NCBI GenBank assembly: GCA_023405135.1 | Contig: JAEXYZ010000112.1 | Span: forward strand, 1 to 39,927 | Source of the DNA: Bacillota bacterium | GTDB taxonomy: Bacteria > Bacillota > Bacilli > Bacillales_A > Planococcaceae | Length of the DNA: 39,927 nt | Reading direction: 5' to 3' | In this document: positions 17,202 through 26,636 of the stretch, one piece after another | Position numbering within the stretch: the stretch's first letter is position 1 | Layout: each line of letters starts with the position of its first letter | Notes under the pieces: model-generated | What the model was told of the DNA's origin: nothing | The model's database searches: none | What the model saw: the letters and a program-made list of their open reading frames with translations, nothing else | Program-made: the position numbers and the translations under genes

Positions 17202-17996
17202 ATGAGTAAAACACTGGAAAAAGCAATTCAATTATTTGATCTTTTTACAAACGAAAAACCAACATGGACAATGGATGAAATCTCTGAATATACGAAAATT
17301 CCAAAGCCAACAGTTTATCGTCTATTAAAAATCTTTGTAGAAAATGGGTTTTTACAAAAAACGCCTTTTGATAAATCTGAGCAAAGTTCAGAAGGTTACC
17401 GATTTTCACTGGGATTGAAGTTTTTAGAGTTGGGCAATATCGTGTCTGCAAATTTAGATGTTCGCAATATAGCATTACCACATATGAAATCCCTTCAATT
17501 AGTATTTAATGAAGCTGTTCAACTTGCTTTTAAAGATGGACATGAAGGTATCTATGTTGAAAAGGTAGAAAGCACGAGGCCAGTGCGTTTATACACAAGG
17601 ACCGGAAGAAGGGCTCCCCTCTATGCTGGAGCATGTATGAGGACTATTTTAGCTTTTCAATCGAAAGAAGAAATTGACCAAATTCTATCCGAACCACTTA
17701 CTAATTATGCAAGTGGAACACCTAAAACAAAAGAAGAAGTGTACAGGCTTTTAGAATGCTGTCGAAAAGAAGGATATTCTTACAGTGTATCGGAGCTTGA
17801 GGAAGGAACGGTATCTATAGCAGTACCGGTATTTAATCGCGAAGGTAAAGTGTTGTATTCGTTAAGTATTGCGGGGATCATCACATCTATACCGGAGAAA
17901 GATAGAAAGTATTTTGTTCAAGAATTATGGAATGCTGCTGCTATCATTTCATCACTTATTGGTTATAAACAACCTTATCCATATGGGGTTTTATAA
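17202..17996 (+). CDS. IclR family transcriptional regulator (operon 1)
   Basis: 264 residues: an N-terminal winged helix (about 1-70; TMDEISEYTKIPKPTVYRLLKIF) and a C-terminal IclR effector domain (about 85-255) with RLYTRTGRRAPLYAGACMRTILAF and SYSVSELEEGTVSIAVPVF. Its position inside a 5-oxoproline operon recalls KipR, the IclR regulator of the B. subtilis kip operon. It is clearly related to the second IclR protein at 36588. A peptide product or 5-oxoproline is a plausible effector (inference). It lies between the ATPase genes and the binding-protein gene, with a 45-base gap to the latter. Confidence 0.9.
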   Translation: MSKTLEKAIQLFDLFTNEKPTWTMDEISEYTKIPKPTVYRLLKIFVENGFLQKTPFDKSEQSSEGYRFSLGLKFLELGNIVSANLDVRNIALPHMKSLQLVFNEAVQLAFKDGHEGIYVEKVESTRPVRLYTRTGRRAPLYAGACMRTILAFQSKEEIDQILSEPLTNYASGTPKTKEEVYRLLECCRKEGYSYSVSELEEGTVSIAVPVFNREGKVLYSLSIAGIITSIPEKDRKYFVQELWNAAAIISSLIGYKQPYPYGVL

Positions 17997-18041
17997 TAAA
18001 AAACTAAATATCATATTTAACAAATAGGGAGGAAAGAGAAG

Positions 18042-19625
18042 ATGCAAAAAATGAAACATTTATTTTTGTTATGTTCACTATCAATAGTTTTAGTTCTAGC
18101 TGCTTGTTCTGGAGGAAACTCTAGTTCGTCAGAAGCCGGCGATAATGCTGCGGGTTCTTCTGAAAACCCAGCGAGTTCAAGAGGAAATGAACTAGTAATT
18201 GGGGTATCATCTGAACCGCAAAACTGGGATCCAATTGATACGTTCTTACTAGATTGGAGCACAGTTGCAACATCAGTATTTGAAGGTTTAGTAGATCGCA
18301 ATAATGATTTAGAAATTCAACCAGGATTAGCGGAATCATGGGAGTATGTTGATGATAAAACTTTAGTATTTAAACTTCGCCAAGGTGTAACATTCCATAA
18401 TGGTGAAGCTTTTAATGCAGATGCAGTTAAATATACATTCGATCGTTTATTAGGAGAACAAGGTCAACAAGGACCGCAATATTCAAACTATACATCTATT
18501 GAGAGTGTAGAAGTAAATGATGAATATACTGTTACTTTCCACTTAAACACGATTGACCCTGTAATACTAACAAAATTAGCTAGTTATGGAGCAGTAATAG
18601 TTCCTCCAGGCTATATTGAAGAAAATGGCGAGGAATATTTTGATACACATCCAGTAGGTACAGGGCCATTTAAAATGACTGGTTATGAGCGTGATCAACA
18701 AATCGTTTTAGAGAAAAATGAAAACTATTGGAAAGAAGGATTACCAAAGTTAGATAAGGTAACATTTAAAGTTATCCCAGAAGCTTCAACTCGTTTAGCT
18801 GAATTACAAACAGGTTCAATTGACATTATGAAACGAGTAGAGGTATCACAAGTAGAAACGGTTAAATCGACTGATTATTTAGAATTAATGGAAACAGGTA
18901 CTCCAACAGTATTTGCGCTGCGTTTTGATACTAGTATAGAACCTTTTGACGATGTGAAAGTGCGTCAAGCATTTAACTATGCAATAGATCGTAATGCGTT
19001 AATTGAAGAGATTTTAGGCGGATATGGAATACCAATTGCAACTTTCCAAAGTGAATTATCATTTGGTTATAACCCTGACTTAGAACCATATCCATATGAT
19101 CCAGAAAAGGCGAAGCAATTATTACAAGAAGCCGGCGTTACAGAAGGTACAACTGTTGATGTTTATATCCCTGGTTCTGACGGGAACTTTAAAGAAATAA
19201 CTCAGGCGGTTGCTTTCTACCTAGAGCAAGTGGGTATTAAATTAAATATTAATACTGTTGATGTAACTACTTTGAACTCTGATTTAATTCCAAATGGCAA
19301 TGCTGGAGGTATGTATCGTAATGGTTGGGGAGGCTGGACTCTAGACTTTGATAATACAGCGTACCAAATGTACCACTCCGGTGAATTTTGGAATCCAACA
19401 TTCTATGATGAAGAAATTGAACGTTTGTTAGAAGAACAACGAAATTCAGTTGACCAAGAAGAGCGTGAAGCAATCTTTAAGCAATTAACACAAAGACTAT
19501 ATGAATTAGCTCCAGAGGTTAACCTTTATCAAGCAGTAGATTTATATGCAGTAAATAAACGTGTAGTGGACTTCAACCCTCCACATGATGACCGTCTACG
19601 TTTAGAAGAGGTTAGTGTGCAATAG
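18042..19625 (+). CDS. Peptide-binding lipoprotein, SBP family 5 (OppA/DppA type)
   Basis: 527 residues. The N-terminus is a lipoprotein signal ending in the lipobox LVLAAC, with the lipidated cysteine at 22, followed by a Ser/Gly/Asn-rich linker. The body is family 5 solute-binding, with EPQNWDPIDTFLLDWSTVA near 60 and LVFKLRQGVTFHNGEAFNAD near 105. It captures peptides outside the membrane and hands them to the DppB/DppC-type permeases. Strong GGGAGGAAAG ribosome site. The gene is followed by an intrinsic terminator inside the operon, a common way to make more binding protein than permease. The substrate is inferred from the downstream pyroglutamyl peptidase. Confidence 0.93.
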   Translation: MQKMKHLFLLCSLSIVLVLAACSGGNSSSSEAGDNAAGSSENPASSRGNELVIGVSSEPQNWDPIDTFLLDWSTVATSVFEGLVDRNNDLEIQPGLAESWEYVDDKTLVFKLRQGVTFHNGEAFNADAVKYTFDRLLGEQGQQGPQYSNYTSIESVEVNDEYTVTFHLNTIDPVILTKLASYGAVIVPPGYIEENGEEYFDTHPVGTGPFKMTGYERDQQIVLEKNENYWKEGLPKLDKVTFKVIPEASTRLAELQTGSIDIMKRVEVSQVETVKSTDYLELMETGTPTVFALRFDTSIEPFDDVKVRQAFNYAIDRNALIEEILGGYGIPIATFQSELSFGYNPDLEPYPYDPEKAKQLLQEAGVTEGTTVDVYIPGSDGNFKEITQAVAFYLEQVGIKLNINTVDVTTLNSDLIPNGNAGGMYRNGWGGWTLDFDNTAYQMYHSGEFWNPTFYDEEIERLLEEQRNSVDQEEREAIFKQLTQRLYELAPEVNLYQAVDLYAVNKRVVDFNPPHDDRLRLEEVSVQ

Positions 19626-19639
19626 GTTTTAAAACTGGA

Positions 19640-19672
19640 GAGATAGTATGGTTTCACCGTACTATCTCTTTT
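19640..19672 (+). terminator. Internal terminator between binding protein and permease genes
   Basis: GAGATAGTATGG pairs with CCGTACTATCTC (one G-U pair) around TTTCA, followed by TTTTATT. Partial read-through would set binding protein above permease. Confidence 0.75.
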
Positions 19673-19696
19673 ATTCCATCAAGTAAGGATGTGAAA

Positions 19697-20629
19697 GTGT
19701 TGCTATCTTATATTGTTAAAAGAATTTTTCATGCAATTTTAGTTGTAATTGTTATTTCACTTATTGTGTTCTTTTCAATACGACTAACAGGAGACCCTGT
19801 AGCCATAATGTTTGGAGCGGGTGAGCCAAGCCAGGAAGCAATAGATCAGTTAACTGCAGAATTAGGTTTAGACCAACCATTACATATTCAATATGGGCTG
19901 TTTATGAAAGGATTGTTAACTTTCGATTTAGGGGAGTCTTTTAGAAGTGGTATTCCTGTAATGACGCTTATTGCAGAAAGAGTATGGCCGACTATGCTGC
20001 TGGCTTTTGGTGGAATGGTAGTAGCACTGTTAATTGCATTTCCAGTTGGTATTATTTCTGCAGTTAAACGGGATACTTTTTTAGACTTCGGTGGTCGAGT
20101 ATTTTCACTTATTGGTATATCGTTCCCAAACTTTTGGCTTGGTATTATGTTAATTTTAATTTTTGCAGTAAATCTCCAATGGCTGCCTGCGTCTGGGTTT
20201 GAAGGATTTAAATACTTAATCTTACCATCGATAACGCTTGGACTTATTTTATCTGGTGTATTGGCTAGGTTGGTGCGTTCCTCAATGTTGGAAGTATTAA
20301 ACCAACAATATATTCGTACAGCAGAATCAAAGGGAATCAGTAAATGGGTAGTCATATTAAAACATGCATTTAGAAATGCATTATTACCAACTACAACATT
20401 TATTGGACTTCAATTTGGTGCGCTATTAGGCGGAACAGTTATTATAGAGCAAGTATTTGCTTGGCCGGGAATTGGCCGTTTAATTATTGATGCTATCAAC
20501 CAACGTGACTATCCAGTTGTTCAAGGTGGAGTCGTATTTTTAGCACTTGTAATGGTAGTAGTTAATTTAATCGTCGATCTAAGTTATTCACTTATTGACC
20601 CTCGAATTAAAGCTGGAAAGGGGAAATAG
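19697..20629 (+). CDS. Peptide ABC transporter permease, DppB/OppB type
   Basis: About 310 residues with six TM segments, the N-terminal IVKRIFHAILVVIVISLIVF helix and the coupling loop around RTAESKGISKWVVILKHAFRNALLP, which matches the EAA motif of binding-protein-dependent permeases. Start codons are ambiguous: GTG 19691, GTG 19697 and TTG 19700 cluster after AAGGATGTGA. GTG 19697 is 7 bases from AAGGA and is preferred. It forms the channel with the next gene (2-base gap). Confidence 0.92.
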   Translation: MLLSYIVKRIFHAILVVIVISLIVFFSIRLTGDPVAIMFGAGEPSQEAIDQLTAELGLDQPLHIQYGLFMKGLLTFDLGESFRSGIPVMTLIAERVWPTMLLAFGGMVVALLIAFPVGIISAVKRDTFLDFGGRVFSLIGISFPNFWLGIMLILIFAVNLQWLPASGFEGFKYLILPSITLGLILSGVLARLVRSSMLEVLNQQYIRTAESKGISKWVVILKHAFRNALLPTTTFIGLQFGALLGGTVIIEQVFAWPGIGRLIIDAINQRDYPVVQGGVVFLALVMVVVNLIVDLSYSLIDPRIKAGKGK

Positions 20630-20631
20630 AT

Positions 20632-21534
20632 ATGGAACAAGTAGCTGAAGTTACAAATTCTTCTCCTAAGAAGACATCAATCCTTTCAAAGATTTTTAAA
20701 TTTATAAGAAAAAATCCTATAGGAATTTTAGGGATGATACTTGTTGCGGGAACGGTGGTTTGTGCTGTTTTCGCACCATGGATTGCACCCTATGATCCAT
20801 CTCAAGCAAGCTTAACTGCGAGATTAGATGTTCCTTCTTTTACTGATGATACAGGAGAGTCACAGTATCTTCTTGGTGGAGACCAATTGGGTCGGGACTT
20901 ATTAAGTAGAATGATTTATGGAGCAAGAATATCACTAATTGTAGGGATATTTGGTGTTCTTATTTCTCTTGTAATCGGAACGATAATGGGATTAGTATCA
21001 GGTTATTTTGGTAAATGGCTTGATGACCTAATTATGCGTATAGCTGATATTCAATTGGCTTTTCCATTTATGTTATTTGCCATTGTTGTAATGAGCGTTT
21101 TAGGTACTGGAATATGGAAAATTGTCATTATTTTAGGTCTCACATATTGGGTTGGATTTGCTCGCCTCATTAGGGGACAAGTAATTTCATTAAAGGAACA
21201 AGAATTCGTACAAGCAGCAAAAGCAATCGGTGGATCGAATACACGTATAATTTTGAAACATATTTTACCGAATGTGTTATCGTCAATTTTAGTTCTTAGT
21301 ACGATGTATATCGCAGAATTTATTTTACTGGAAGCTTCCTTAACGTTCTTAGGTTTAGGTGTAGACCCTACAATTCCTTCTTGGGGAGGAATGTTAGCAG
21401 ACAGCAGAAATTATATTACGACTGCATGGTGGACTTCTGTATTCCCTGGTATTTCAATAATGCTGACAGTTCTAGGATTTAACCTGCTTGGTGATTGGTT
21501 AAGAGATAAGTTTGACCCTAATTTAAAGGCGTAG
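20632..21534 (+). CDS. Peptide ABC transporter permease, DppC/OppC type
   Basis: 300 residues with a cytoplasmic N-terminal segment, six TM helices, the DppC-typical HLLGGDQLGRDLLSRMIYGARIS-like region (here from residue 80, YLLGGDQLGRDLLSRM) and the EAA loop QAAKAIGGSNTRIILKHILP. GGGGAAA precedes the ATG. It completes the importer (two ATPases, two permeases, one lipoprotein). The following metallopeptidase gene starts within about 10 bases of its stop. Confidence 0.92.
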   Translation: MEQVAEVTNSSPKKTSILSKIFKFIRKNPIGILGMILVAGTVVCAVFAPWIAPYDPSQASLTARLDVPSFTDDTGESQYLLGGDQLGRDLLSRMIYGARISLIVGIFGVLISLVIGTIMGLVSGYFGKWLDDLIMRIADIQLAFPFMLFAIVVMSVLGTGIWKIVIILGLTYWVGFARLIRGQVISLKEQEFVQAAKAIGGSNTRIILKHILPNVLSSILVLSTMYIAEFILLEASLTFLGLGVDPTIPSWGGMLADSRNYITTAWWTSVFPGISIMLTVLGFNLLGDWLRDKFDPNLKA

Positions 21535-21543
21535 GTGATGAAT

Positions 21544-24387
21544 ATGGAGGATTTATGGACATTAGAAGGCTTGCTGCTCGATAAAAATAATGATGGAGTA
21601 CCTGATGGTGTTTCACTTTATATTGATTTACCCGATAATCTATATCCATTAGGTTTATTAGATTTTATGGTGAGAGTAGGACTTGAAACTACTGCCTTGT
21701 CTTTTAACTTTTTTGAGTTTACAAATCAAAAAGTAGTCATGAGTTTTGAGAAAAATGAAACTGAAACAAGAGCAAGTTTTGAATCAGGAAAACTTCATAT
21801 TTATTATACATCTGAAGAAGCACTTTCCAGTCTATTAAGCTCAATTGCTGGAACTGAATTGAGAGAGAATTTAGTTAAGGACAATGCACAATCATCTATT
21901 ACTAGTATAAGTGACATTTGGACATTATCTGGATTTGGTTATTTACAAGAGGCAAGCCCACAGCAGCATCTTAATATTAATATAGGCTGTGAAAAATGGA
22001 ACAAGCAGCTATTTAAAGCAACATGTAATTTTGCAGCAAGATTGGGTTTAGTAAGTACTTCTATTACTTTGCCAATTGCTCAAAATAAAAACGCAGAAAT
22101 CCAGTTTATTATTCAACAGCACAATCAATCATTTATTGAAGTGCCAAAAGAAAATATTATCCAATTAAATGGTTCACTAGACCAATGTGCAAATATGATG
22201 GAATGGTTAGCGAACGAAAGAAGCTGGAAAGAGAATGGGGTTTTAGGTGCCTGGGAAAATGCATTTCATTACGCTCATTTTAAAAATAAAGAAGAAACAA
22301 TGCTTGAAGTAAAGTGGGATAACCCCTCTGAAATAGAACTTGCTGAAAAGCACTTGGAATCTTTGGCAAATAATCAAATTCAGAAAGTAGAAGTTTATGT
22401 CTCGGAGCCTTTAGAGATTAGAAGCTTACTAAAAAATAAATGGTCTGAAAAATATAAAAATATTCAAGAGATTACTGTAAGATCATCATTCAAGCCTGGT
22501 TTTCATTGGATAAAAGAAGAGCTGATCCATCAAATACCTGCCAACGCAAAAAAGATAAAGATAAAAGTTAAAGAACATCATTTAGAAAATAGTCTTGAGC
22601 TGCCGATTCGTTGGATTCAAGAACTTTACCCTATCGATGCCATTATTGAAAACGAAACATCAATTAGTAAAGAAAATGTTCAATTCGAACTAGATAATCA
22701 ATTAAAGCACACTTATGAAGTAGTCACCTTATTAGATGATGGGACGGTCTATCATTTAGGAAGTTTAGATGTTGAATGCAGCAAAGTTCCTTATGTGGAT
22801 GGAGAGAGATTTGCTGCACCAACGACAAGCTGTATTGTATTTAGTTCTGAAACAGGTAAAGCGGTAATGCATTTCCCATCAGATCGGGAACGTTTTTATC
22901 AATTTTATCTGACAGATTTTTTACCTCAATTATTAGATGGAATCGGTGAAATAAAAGGGGAAAAAGGACTTACACAGCCTCTATTTGATCAAATGGAAGT
23001 AGAGGTTTGGATGAGTGAAGAGGAAGAAAGACTTTCAGTTAATGAAGAAAGAACATCTCCTTTAGAAGCGCTCTATGAAGATATTTATTTTAATACGTTA
23101 GATTACTTCGAAGATTTAGGAACAAAATTAATTGGAAAACCCTACATAGCGGTTGGTGCTGTTGTTCCTATTATGCATGTTGCAAAAGGTGAGAATCCTA
23201 GGGCGTCAATTAAAGTAACAAAATGGCACCAATTAAATAAAAATGAAGTTAAAACAAAAGAACTTTTCTTCGAAAAAAATGTGCCAACAAAGGTTAGGTT
23301 AGAAGTTAATGGCCATATCGATTTGTGGGATATTGATGAATTATTAACAATGTGGGAACAAACAAAAATTGATGATACAACAGTACCCAATAGTGTATTA
23401 GTTGATTATTCGTTTCGAGGGCGTCCAATTCATGTAATAGAAAAGTATTTACCATCAAATGAACAATTTGATAATCCTTTAAAAATGACTCTGTTTAAAC
23501 CTACAGTGTTAATTGAATGTGCACATCATCCTAATGAAGTTTCAAGTAATATTGCAGTTCATAGATTATTAGAACGGTTAGAATCCAACAATGAACTGCT
23601 GAAAAAAATTAATATCGTTGCAATTCCATTGGCAAATCCTGATGGACATTATTTACTAAAAAAATTAACAAAGGAACATCCAGAATGGAAACATCATGCT
23701 GCTCGTTATAATGCAGTTGGACTTGAATTCGCCCATATCAGATATAAAAATACTATCTTTGGGGAATCAAATGTTCTGCCGGAATTAATGAAAAGATGGG
23801 CACCAGACGTTGTCATTGATAATCATGGAATTCCTGCTCATGAATGGGTACAGCCATTCGCAGGGTATAATAGCCCTCCACGTTTCCCAGTGTCATATTT
23901 TATTCCGAGCGCTAAAATATACGGAATTGGTAGATATTCAAATGAACTTGGTACAGATGTAGCCCGAGAAAACCTAGAGAAAATTGTAAAAGACATGAGT
24001 GAAATCTATGAAACAACTAATATTCCTAAACAAAATGAATATTGGAGAAGTAGATTCCGTAAATATGGCCATGATTGGCTGCCTGAGATATTCCCTCTCG
24101 AAGTGCATGGCAACATTAACTTCTATAAAGAGAGAATTGTAACACCTACTTACTCTGCAGTAAGTATTTTAAGATATCCTGAATGGGTAGCAGCAGATAT
24201 TATTTCTGAAGTGGCAGATGAAGTAGTATATGGTGACGTGCTGGAGGAATGCGTAGAAGCACAGTATTTATTTAATTTATCAATACTTCAAACAGTTTCA
24301 AATTCGAATGTAGACATGAAACGTAACGGAAATACCTTATACAGAGAGAGACCACTAGAAATAACAATTAGGGGGGAGTACATATGA
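21544..24387 (+). CDS. Large cytoplasmic M14-type zinc metallopeptidase with duplicated N-terminal domains
   Basis: 947 residues without signal peptide. The C-terminal third looks like an M14 carboxypeptidase domain: IECAHHPNEVSSN gives HxxE (H662, E665), LANPDGH follows, a likely third zinc ligand is in IDNHGIP (H761), and E853 in PLEVHGN could be the catalytic base. The N-terminus has two related units of about 100 residues starting DLWTLEG (3-) and DIWTLSG (about 122-); the first carries DKNNDGVPDG, resembling a calcium-loop. The middle part (about 240-600) is unassigned. It overlaps pcp by 4 bases, so it probably trims imported peptides. ATG 21544 is 6 bases after AGGTG; GTG 21535 and ATG 21538 are alternatives. 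Confidence 0.75.
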   Translation: MEDLWTLEGLLLDKNNDGVPDGVSLYIDLPDNLYPLGLLDFMVRVGLETTALSFNFFEFTNQKVVMSFEKNETETRASFESGKLHIYYTSEEALSSLLSSIAGTELRENLVKDNAQSSITSISDIWTLSGFGYLQEASPQQHLNINIGCEKWNKQLFKATCNFAARLGLVSTSITLPIAQNKNAEIQFIIQQHNQSFIEVPKENIIQLNGSLDQCANMMEWLANERSWKENGVLGAWENAFHYAHFKNKEETMLEVKWDNPSEIELAEKHLESLANNQIQKVEVYVSEPLEIRSLLKNKWSEKYKNIQEITVRSSFKPGFHWIKEELIHQIPANAKKIKIKVKEHHLENSLELPIRWIQELYPIDAIIENETSISKENVQFELDNQLKHTYEVVTLLDDGTVYHLGSLDVECSKVPYVDGERFAAPTTSCIVFSSETGKAVMHFPSDRERFYQFYLTDFLPQLLDGIGEIKGEKGLTQPLFDQMEVEVWMSEEEERLSVNEERTSPLEALYEDIYFNTLDYFEDLGTKLIGKPYIAVGAVVPIMHVAKGENPRASIKVTKWHQLNKNEVKTKELFFEKNVPTKVRLEVNGHIDLWDIDELLTMWEQTKIDDTTVPNSVLVDYSFRGRPIHVIEKYLPSNEQFDNPLKMTLFKPTVLIECAHHPNEVSSNIAVHRLLERLESNNELLKKINIVAIPLANPDGHYLLKKLTKEHPEWKHHAARYNAVGLEFAHIRYKNTIFGESNVLPELMKRWAPDVVIDNHGIPAHEWVQPFAGYNSPPRFPVSYFIPSAKIYGIGRYSNELGTDVARENLEKIVKDMSEIYETTNIPKQNEYWRSRFRKYGHDWLPEIFPLEVHGNINFYKERIVTPTYSAVSILRYPEWVAADIISEVADEVVYGDVLEECVEAQYLFNLSILQTVSNSNVDMKRNGNTLYRERPLEITIRGEYI

Positions 24388-24998
24388 AAAAAATACTTTT
24401 AACAGGTTTTGAACCTTTTCTAGATTATAAAATAAATCCAACTATGACAGTTGCTAAGGAATTGGATGGCAAAACAATTGAAGACTATGAAATTGAAAGC
24501 TTTATTTTACCTGTAGATTTTAATCAATCTGAAAAACTTATTATAGAGAAAATGGAACAATTAAAGCCAGATATTGTAGTTTCCCTTGGTTTAGCAGCTG
24601 GCCGATTTAAAATTACACCAGAAAGAATCGCGATTAACGTAAAGGATGGAGATCGCGATAATAATGGTTTTGCTCCTTTAGATCAATTGATTAATAGCAA
24701 TGGTCCAGATGCTTATTTTTCAACTTTACCGGTTAGATCAATTATCAATAATCTAATTGAAAATGGCTTCCCAGCAGAAATGTCAAATACTGCAGGAACA
24801 TATTTGTGTAATAACATTATGTATAGCGTATTAGATTATATTAAAGTCAATGACTTACGTTGTAAAGCTGGTTTTATTCATATGCCTGCTTGTCATGAAT
24901 TAGCTATTATACATGGTAAAATTCCTAGCTGGTCCCAAAAAGATTTAATATCAGCAATTGAAATTAGTTTAGAAGTGATAGCTAAAGAGGGGGATTAA
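24384..24998 (+). CDS. pcp: Pyroglutamyl-peptidase I (family C15)
   Basis: 204 residues, the usual length. It starts with KKILLTGFEPF and has all three catalytic residues: glutamate in RFKITPERIAINV, cysteine in SNTAGTYLCNNIMY (about 143) and histidine in AGFIHMPACHE (about 167). Pcp removes N-terminal pyroglutamate (5-oxoproline) from peptides in the cytoplasm. Its start overlaps the end of the M14 gene (ATGA) and the next gene starts 1 base after its stop, so the genes are translationally coupled. The product is the substrate of the next three gene products. Confidence 0.96.
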   Translation: MKKILLTGFEPFLDYKINPTMTVAKELDGKTIEDYEIESFILPVDFNQSEKLIIEKMEQLKPDIVVSLGLAAGRFKITPERIAINVKDGDRDNNGFAPLDQLINSNGPDAYFSTLPVRSIINNLIENGFPAEMSNTAGTYLCNNIMYSVLDYIKVNDLRCKAGFIHMPACHELAIIHGKIPSWSQKDLISAIEISLEVIAKEGD

Positions 24999-24999
24999 T

Positions 25000-25725
25000 G
25001 TGATTCCTGTCATATCAATACAGGATAAAACAATTGCCTCGTTCATTTTTGGACAAGAAATTAATTTATCAACTTTTCAATTAGTAACAGCATTTGACCA
25101 ATTTATTAACAAAAATTGTAAACGGTATATAATTGAAACAGTACCAAGCTATCATATGGTAACCGTTTTTTTTAATAGGACTATTTCGAGTGATCTACTA
25201 ACAAAAGAAATTTTAGCAATGTGGGAAAAATATCCTGTTGGAAATGCTTTAAATACTACAAAACAAATTACAATACCTGTTTGCTATGAGGAACCTTTCG
25301 CTTTAGATTTAGATCGAGTATCCAAAGAAATCAATTTATCGAAGGAACAGATCATCGAAAAGCATTGCGAACCACTCTATACCGTTTTTTTTATTGGCTT
25401 TTTACCTGGTTTTCCTTATCTAGGGGGGCTACAAAAAGATTTATATATTCCTAGACTTGAAATACCAAGAAAAAATGTACAAAAAGGCAGTGTAGGGATA
25501 GGGGGACAGCAGACGGGAATATATCCAGTAGACTCCCCTGGAGGGTGGAATATTATTGGCAAAACCCCTATTGATTTATTTAATGTGAAAAGAAAGCATC
25601 CTTTTTTATTGCAAGCAGGTAATCAACTAAAATTCGAAAAAATATCGAAAGAACAATTTGATGAACTTGAACAACAACTAAGTAAGGATTCAGAATATGT
25701 TTTTGAATTATTAAAAATGAATTGA
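25000..25725 (+). CDS. pxpB: 5-oxoprolinase subunit PxpB (KipI family)
   Basis: 241 residues of the KipI/PxpB family: YIIETVPSYHMVTVFF near 45, IGFLPGFPYLGGLQKD near 130, and GIGGQQTGIYPVDSPGGWN near 168. With PxpA and PxpC it forms the ATP-dependent 5-oxoprolinase that opens 5-oxoproline to glutamate. In B. subtilis the homologue KipI also inhibits the sporulation kinase KinA; whether that applies here is unknown. GTG 25000 is preceded by GAGGGGG. Located directly after pcp. Confidence 0.94.
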   Translation: MIPVISIQDKTIASFIFGQEINLSTFQLVTAFDQFINKNCKRYIIETVPSYHMVTVFFNRTISSDLLTKEILAMWEKYPVGNALNTTKQITIPVCYEEPFALDLDRVSKEINLSKEQIIEKHCEPLYTVFFIGFLPGFPYLGGLQKDLYIPRLEIPRKNVQKGSVGIGGQQTGIYPVDSPGGWNIIGKTPIDLFNVKRKHPFLLQAGNQLKFEKISKEQFDELEQQLSKDSEYVFELLKMN

Positions 25726-25766
25726 TTTTTGTTGACGCATAGTTGAAGTAGAAAGTGGAGATAAAA

Positions 25767-26636
25767 GTGAAACAGTTACTTAAGGTTTTGAAGAAGGGGG
25801 TATTTTGTTCATTACAGGATAATGGACGATTTCATTTTCGAAAATTTGGTATACCTACAGCTGGTCCAATGGATAAGTTATCTTTTGAATTGGGAAAAAA
25901 AATTTTAGGTAACGATAATAATATAACTGCTTTAGAAATCTTTTATGGGGGAATGTCATTTGAAGCACTATCGAAACATGAATATGTGTTAGTAGGCGCT
26001 GATATGAATGCTAAAGTTAATGAAAAAGAAATTGAGTCTTGGAAAACTTTTATTTTAAATGAGGGGGATATTTTAAAAGTTCAATTTTCTAAACAGGGGT
26101 CAATCGCTTACTTAATACCAATTGGTGGATTTAAGGAAGAATCTATTTTAAATAGCTGCTCAACATACCTAAAGGCGAATTTAGGCTGTAATATTCAAAA
26201 TGGAACCATTTTATATGGAGAGGATTATCCAATTTTTAAAAATCGTCGAGGACTATTTTATAAATTTATCCCTCAATTTCCAAGCCACCATCAAGTAAGA
26301 GTTGTTCCTAGTTATCAGCTGAATTATTTTGAAGAAAAGGATGTCAATCGCTTTTTTTCTGAGGAATTTCAATTGTCCTCCGGTGATCGAATGGGATATT
26401 TTTATAAAGGTCCAAAATTGAAAATGAAATGTAAAAAAGACATTCTCTCTGAACCGACAATGTTTGGTACTATTCAAATTCCGCCAGAAGGGCAGCCAAT
26501 TATTTTAATGGCTGATGGCCAAACGGTAGGAGGATACCCGATTGTAGGGAAAATACTTGATGACGATTTATGGAAGGTAGCTCAACAACGGTATGGTGAC
26601 CGAATCTCGTTTATAAGGGAGAATATTAATGAATAA
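25767..26636 (+). CDS. pxpC: 5-oxoprolinase subunit PxpC (KipA family)
   Basis: About 289 residues of the biotin-dependent carboxyltransferase-like KipA/PxpC family: SLQDNGRFHFRKFGIPTAGP at 15-34, GAMDKLS-like PMDKLSF, and the C-terminal GTIQIPPEGQPIILMADGQT and GGYPIVGKI. Works with PxpA and PxpB as 5-oxoprolinase. GTG 25767 is preferred because GGAG lies 7 bases upstream; GTG 25755 overlaps that site. A paralogue lies at 37602-38603. Its end overlaps the start of pxpA by 8 bases. Confidence 0.93.
   Translation: MKQLLKVLKKGVFCSLQDNGRFHFRKFGIPTAGPMDKLSFELGKKILGNDNNITALEIFYGGMSFEALSKHEYVLVGADMNAKVNEKEIESWKTFILNEGDILKVQFSKQGSIAYLIPIGGFKEESILNSCSTYLKANLGCNIQNGTILYGEDYPIFKNRRGLFYKFIPQFPSHHQVRVVPSYQLNYFEEKDVNRFFSEEFQLSSGDRMGYFYKGPKLKMKCKKDILSEPTMFGTIQIPPEGQPIILMADGQTVGGYPIVGKILDDDLWKVAQQRYGDRISFIRENINE

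Noticed and set aside
19888..20355. Minus-strand ORF of 155 codons inside the permease gene
   Set aside because: Antisense to the conserved DppB-type coding region, with a composition expected from reading the reverse frame; no independent support.
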